NCBI RefSeq assembly: GCF_002027555.1
Contig: NZ_MXAP01000039.1
Span: 17,051 to 24,287 of the forward strand
DNA: 7,237 nucleotides
Source: Moraxella equi
GTDB taxonomy: Bacteria > Pseudomonadota > Gammaproteobacteria > Pseudomonadales > Moraxellaceae
Direction of reading: 5' to 3'
In this document: piece after piece, positions 6,168-7,237 of the stretch
Layout: every line of letters begins with the position of its first letter
Position numbering within the stretch: position 1 is the first letter of the stretch
Translations under genes and position numbers: made by a program
Notes under the pieces: generated by a model
Seen by the model: the letters and a program-made list of their open reading frames with translations, nothing else
The model's database searches: none
What the model was told of the DNA's origin: nothing

Positions 6168-6177
6168 TTGGTATCCT
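6168..6177 (+). repeat. Left copy of a 10-bp direct repeat flanking the recombinase
   Basis: TTGGTATCCT here is repeated exactly and in the same orientation at 7221-7230, seven bases after the recombinase stop. The pair brackets the gene and may be the recombination sites or element ends. Confidence 0.6.
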
Positions 6178-6216
6178 GGGAGCAAAACCCGCAAGCTAGG
6201 TTGAGATAACTCCTTT

Positions 6217-6232
6217 ACCAAACTAGTTTGGT
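6217..6232. repeat. 16-bp perfect palindrome before the recombinase
   Basis: ACCAAACTAGTTTGGT is a perfect palindrome without a loop, ending 13 bp before the recombinase ATG. It could be an operator for autoregulation, a recombinase-binding site or part of an RNA hairpin. It overlaps the in-frame TTG codon at 6228. Confidence 0.75.
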
Positions 6233-6245
6233 GCTTTATACTACC

Positions 6246-7214
6246 ATGTCTAAAACTTACATTGGGATTGATATCGCCAAAAACACATTTGATGCCTGCT
6301 TTATTATCCATAACACTTGGCAAAACTGTACATTCACAAATAACCACCAGGGTTTTATGGAGCTAACATTGTGGATTCAAGCACATCATTATAACACATC
6401 TACCTTACATTTGATTATTGAGGCAACGGGGGCTTATTGGGAAAAATTAGCTCATTGGGCAATCTCTCATCATCATAAGGTAAGTATTGTCAACCCCTTA
6501 TATATTCATGCATACGCCAAAAGTCTAGGCATACGCACCAAGACAGATAAGCAGGATGCCATTCTCTTGGCACGCTATGGTGCAAAAGAAAATCCACCTT
6601 TATGGCAGCCTAAATCAGACAACGAAATAAAACTGACTGCCCTTCTAAGACAACGTGAACACCACAAACGGCAACTCATCAAAGAACGCACTCGACAGGA
6701 AGCTCTGTCTATTTATGTGAAATCGTATACTGATGACAACATTCGTCATTGGAGTGACAGCATCACACAGCTCGATCATCAAATTTGGCAACTCATCAAT
6801 TGCACGCCCGAGCTAAATCACCGTGCCAGCCTACTTGCCACAATACCTGGAATTGGCAAAAAGACACTGCCACATTTACTGGTTGCCATTGGAGATGGTT
6901 CATCATTTCAAAGTGCCAAACATCTAGCAAGCTATGCTGGGCTTGCCCCTCGTCATCATCAATCAGGCATTAGTATTCACAAGCAGTCTTCCATTGGATT
7001 TAGCGGACAAAAAGAACTACGTTCAGCCCTTTTTATGCCCGCTGTCATAGTCAGCTTTGGTCGATATCCCGCTTTTCAAAAGTTCGTCAAACGCATGGAA
7101 CAAAAAGGCAAAACCAAAAAACAAATTATCATCGCCATCATGCGCAAATTACTCACCATCAGCCATGCCGTTATTCGCCAAAATCGCCCTTTTGACAAAC
7201 GCATTCATGAATAA
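6246..7214 (+). CDS. IS110/Piv-family DEDD recombinase
   Basis: The ATG at 6246 gives 322 residues, which to my recollection is the length of Moraxella Piv (pilin gene invertase), and the catalytic acids fall at Asp9, Glu59, Asp101 and Asp104, the set reported for Piv. An upstream in-frame TTG at 6228 would add six residues but lies within a palindrome, so ATG is preferred; no strong ribosome site is present for either. The N-terminal half is the RuvC-like DEDD domain (GIDIAKNTFD, IIEATGAYWE, KTDKQDAILLARYGA). A central helical region follows (about 125-190). The C-terminal Tnp_20-type domain has IPGIGKKT (200-207) and SYAGLAPRHHQSG with Ser240 as the probable catalytic serine. Family members either transpose as IS110 elements with RNA guides or, as Piv, invert pilin gene segments. 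The pilin locus 2.3 kb away fits Piv, but no second pilin copy is seen. The gene is intact. Confidence 0.9.
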   Translation: MSKTYIGIDIAKNTFDACFIIHNTWQNCTFTNNHQGFMELTLWIQAHHYNTSTLHLIIEATGAYWEKLAHWAISHHHKVSIVNPLYIHAYAKSLGIRTKTDKQDAILLARYGAKENPPLWQPKSDNEIKLTALLRQREHHKRQLIKERTRQEALSIYVKSYTDDNIRHWSDSITQLDHQIWQLINCTPELNHRASLLATIPGIGKKTLPHLLVAIGDGSSFQSAKHLASYAGLAPRHHQSGISIHKQSSIGFSGQKELRSALFMPAVIVSFGRYPAFQKFVKRMEQKGKTKKQIIIAIMRKLLTISHAVIRQNRPFDKRIHE

Positions 7215-7220
7215 CATTTA

Positions 7221-7230
7221 TTGGTATCCT
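7221..7230 (+). repeat. Right copy of the 10-bp direct repeat flanking the recombinase
   Basis: TTGGTATCCT is identical to 6168-6177. Sequence outside the shared 10 bp differs (AGCTGCA here, GGGAGCA at the left copy), so identity is confined to the junctions. Confidence 0.6.
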
Positions 7231-7237
7231 AGCTGCA

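Larger units (their letters stand above)
6139..6245 (+). ncRNA. Possible guide-type RNA region before the recombinase
   Basis: IS110 elements of the IS621 type carry a noncoding RNA (bridge or seekRNA) in the stretch before the recombinase, with loops complementary to donor and target. Here about 107 nt separate the predicted transcription start from the ATG. Small hairpins can be drawn: CCT..AGC with GCT..AGG (6175-6200), GAG/CTC closing an ATAA loop (6204-6213), and the ACCAAACT/AGTTTGGT palindrome. The length is short compared with the roughly 177 nt of IS621, and I cannot assign guide loops, so this is a hypothesis. An IS1111-type RNA beyond the right edge is equally possible. Confidence 0.2.
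6168..7230 (+). mobile_element. Putative compact IS110-like or Piv-type recombinase unit
   Basis: The recombinase gene with its palindromic leader is bounded by TTGGTATCCT at both ends. IS110 elements lack terminal inverted repeats and insert through a short core shared by donor and target, so short direct identity at the two junctions fits. A length of about 1.05 kb is very small for the family, and the true right end may be beyond the window. If the gene is a resident Piv invertase, the unit would not be an insertion sequence. Confidence 0.35.

Noticed and set aside
6126..6347. Minus-strand 73-codon open frame overlapping the recombinase start
   Set aside because: It runs antisense through the recombinase leader and first codons, has no recognisable motif, and the palindrome and repeat lie inside it.
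7203..7209. ATTCATG shared by 6131-6137 and 7203-7209 as outer element ends
   Set aside because: Seven bases at unequal distances from the 10-bp repeats; the right copy is within the recombinase gene, so chance is likely.

Overview
The window looks like a chromosomal segment of a Moraxella species or close relative in the Moraxellaceae. The evidence is the AT-rich intergenic DNA, a class III diaminobutyrate aminotransferase of the Acinetobacter/Moraxella type, a type IVa pilin divergent from a TfpX/TfpZ-type accessory gene, a recombinase matching the Moraxella pilin-inverting protein Piv in length and catalytic spacing, and a tetranucleotide-repeat gene start of the phase-variable kind known from Moraxella and Haemophilus. 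The exact species cannot be read from the sequence.

Left part (1-2125). The minus strand at the left edge holds the first codons of a gene whose N-terminus is built on an (AACC)n tract, so it is probably phase variable. Upstream of it, also on the minus strand, lies dat (159-1535), with a strong hairpin terminator between the two. Upstream of dat is a 590-bp gap. A good sigma-70 promoter at 1843-1870 sits about 300 nt before the dat start, so dat should have a long leader. That leader can fold into four consecutive hairpins and contains a 46-codon open frame (1650-1790) whose stop codon lies in the loop of the last hairpin. This is the most interesting regulatory candidate in the window.

Middle part (2126-4642). 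serA (+) encodes a full-length E. coli-type phosphoglycerate dehydrogenase with an ACT domain and has its own promoter. A bidirectional terminator separates it from the convergent pilA (-). pilA has a good sigma-54 promoter in the 62-bp gap it shares with the divergent accessory gene tfpX (+); the two promoters overlap physically.

Right part (4643-7237). tfpX converges, with a 2-bp gap, on a membrane-anchored sulfatase-fold transferase gene (-). Such enzymes transfer phosphoethanolamine or phosphoglycerol groups. Its place beside pilin genes makes pilin modification a reasonable hypothesis, not a demonstrated function. At the right end is an IS110/Piv-family DEDD recombinase (+). It is bracketed by a 10-bp direct repeat and preceded by a structured noncoding stretch with a 16-bp perfect palindrome. 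The unit is either a very compact IS110-like element or a Piv-type invertase. No second pilin gene or inverted pilin fragment is visible, so active pilin inversion cannot be shown here.
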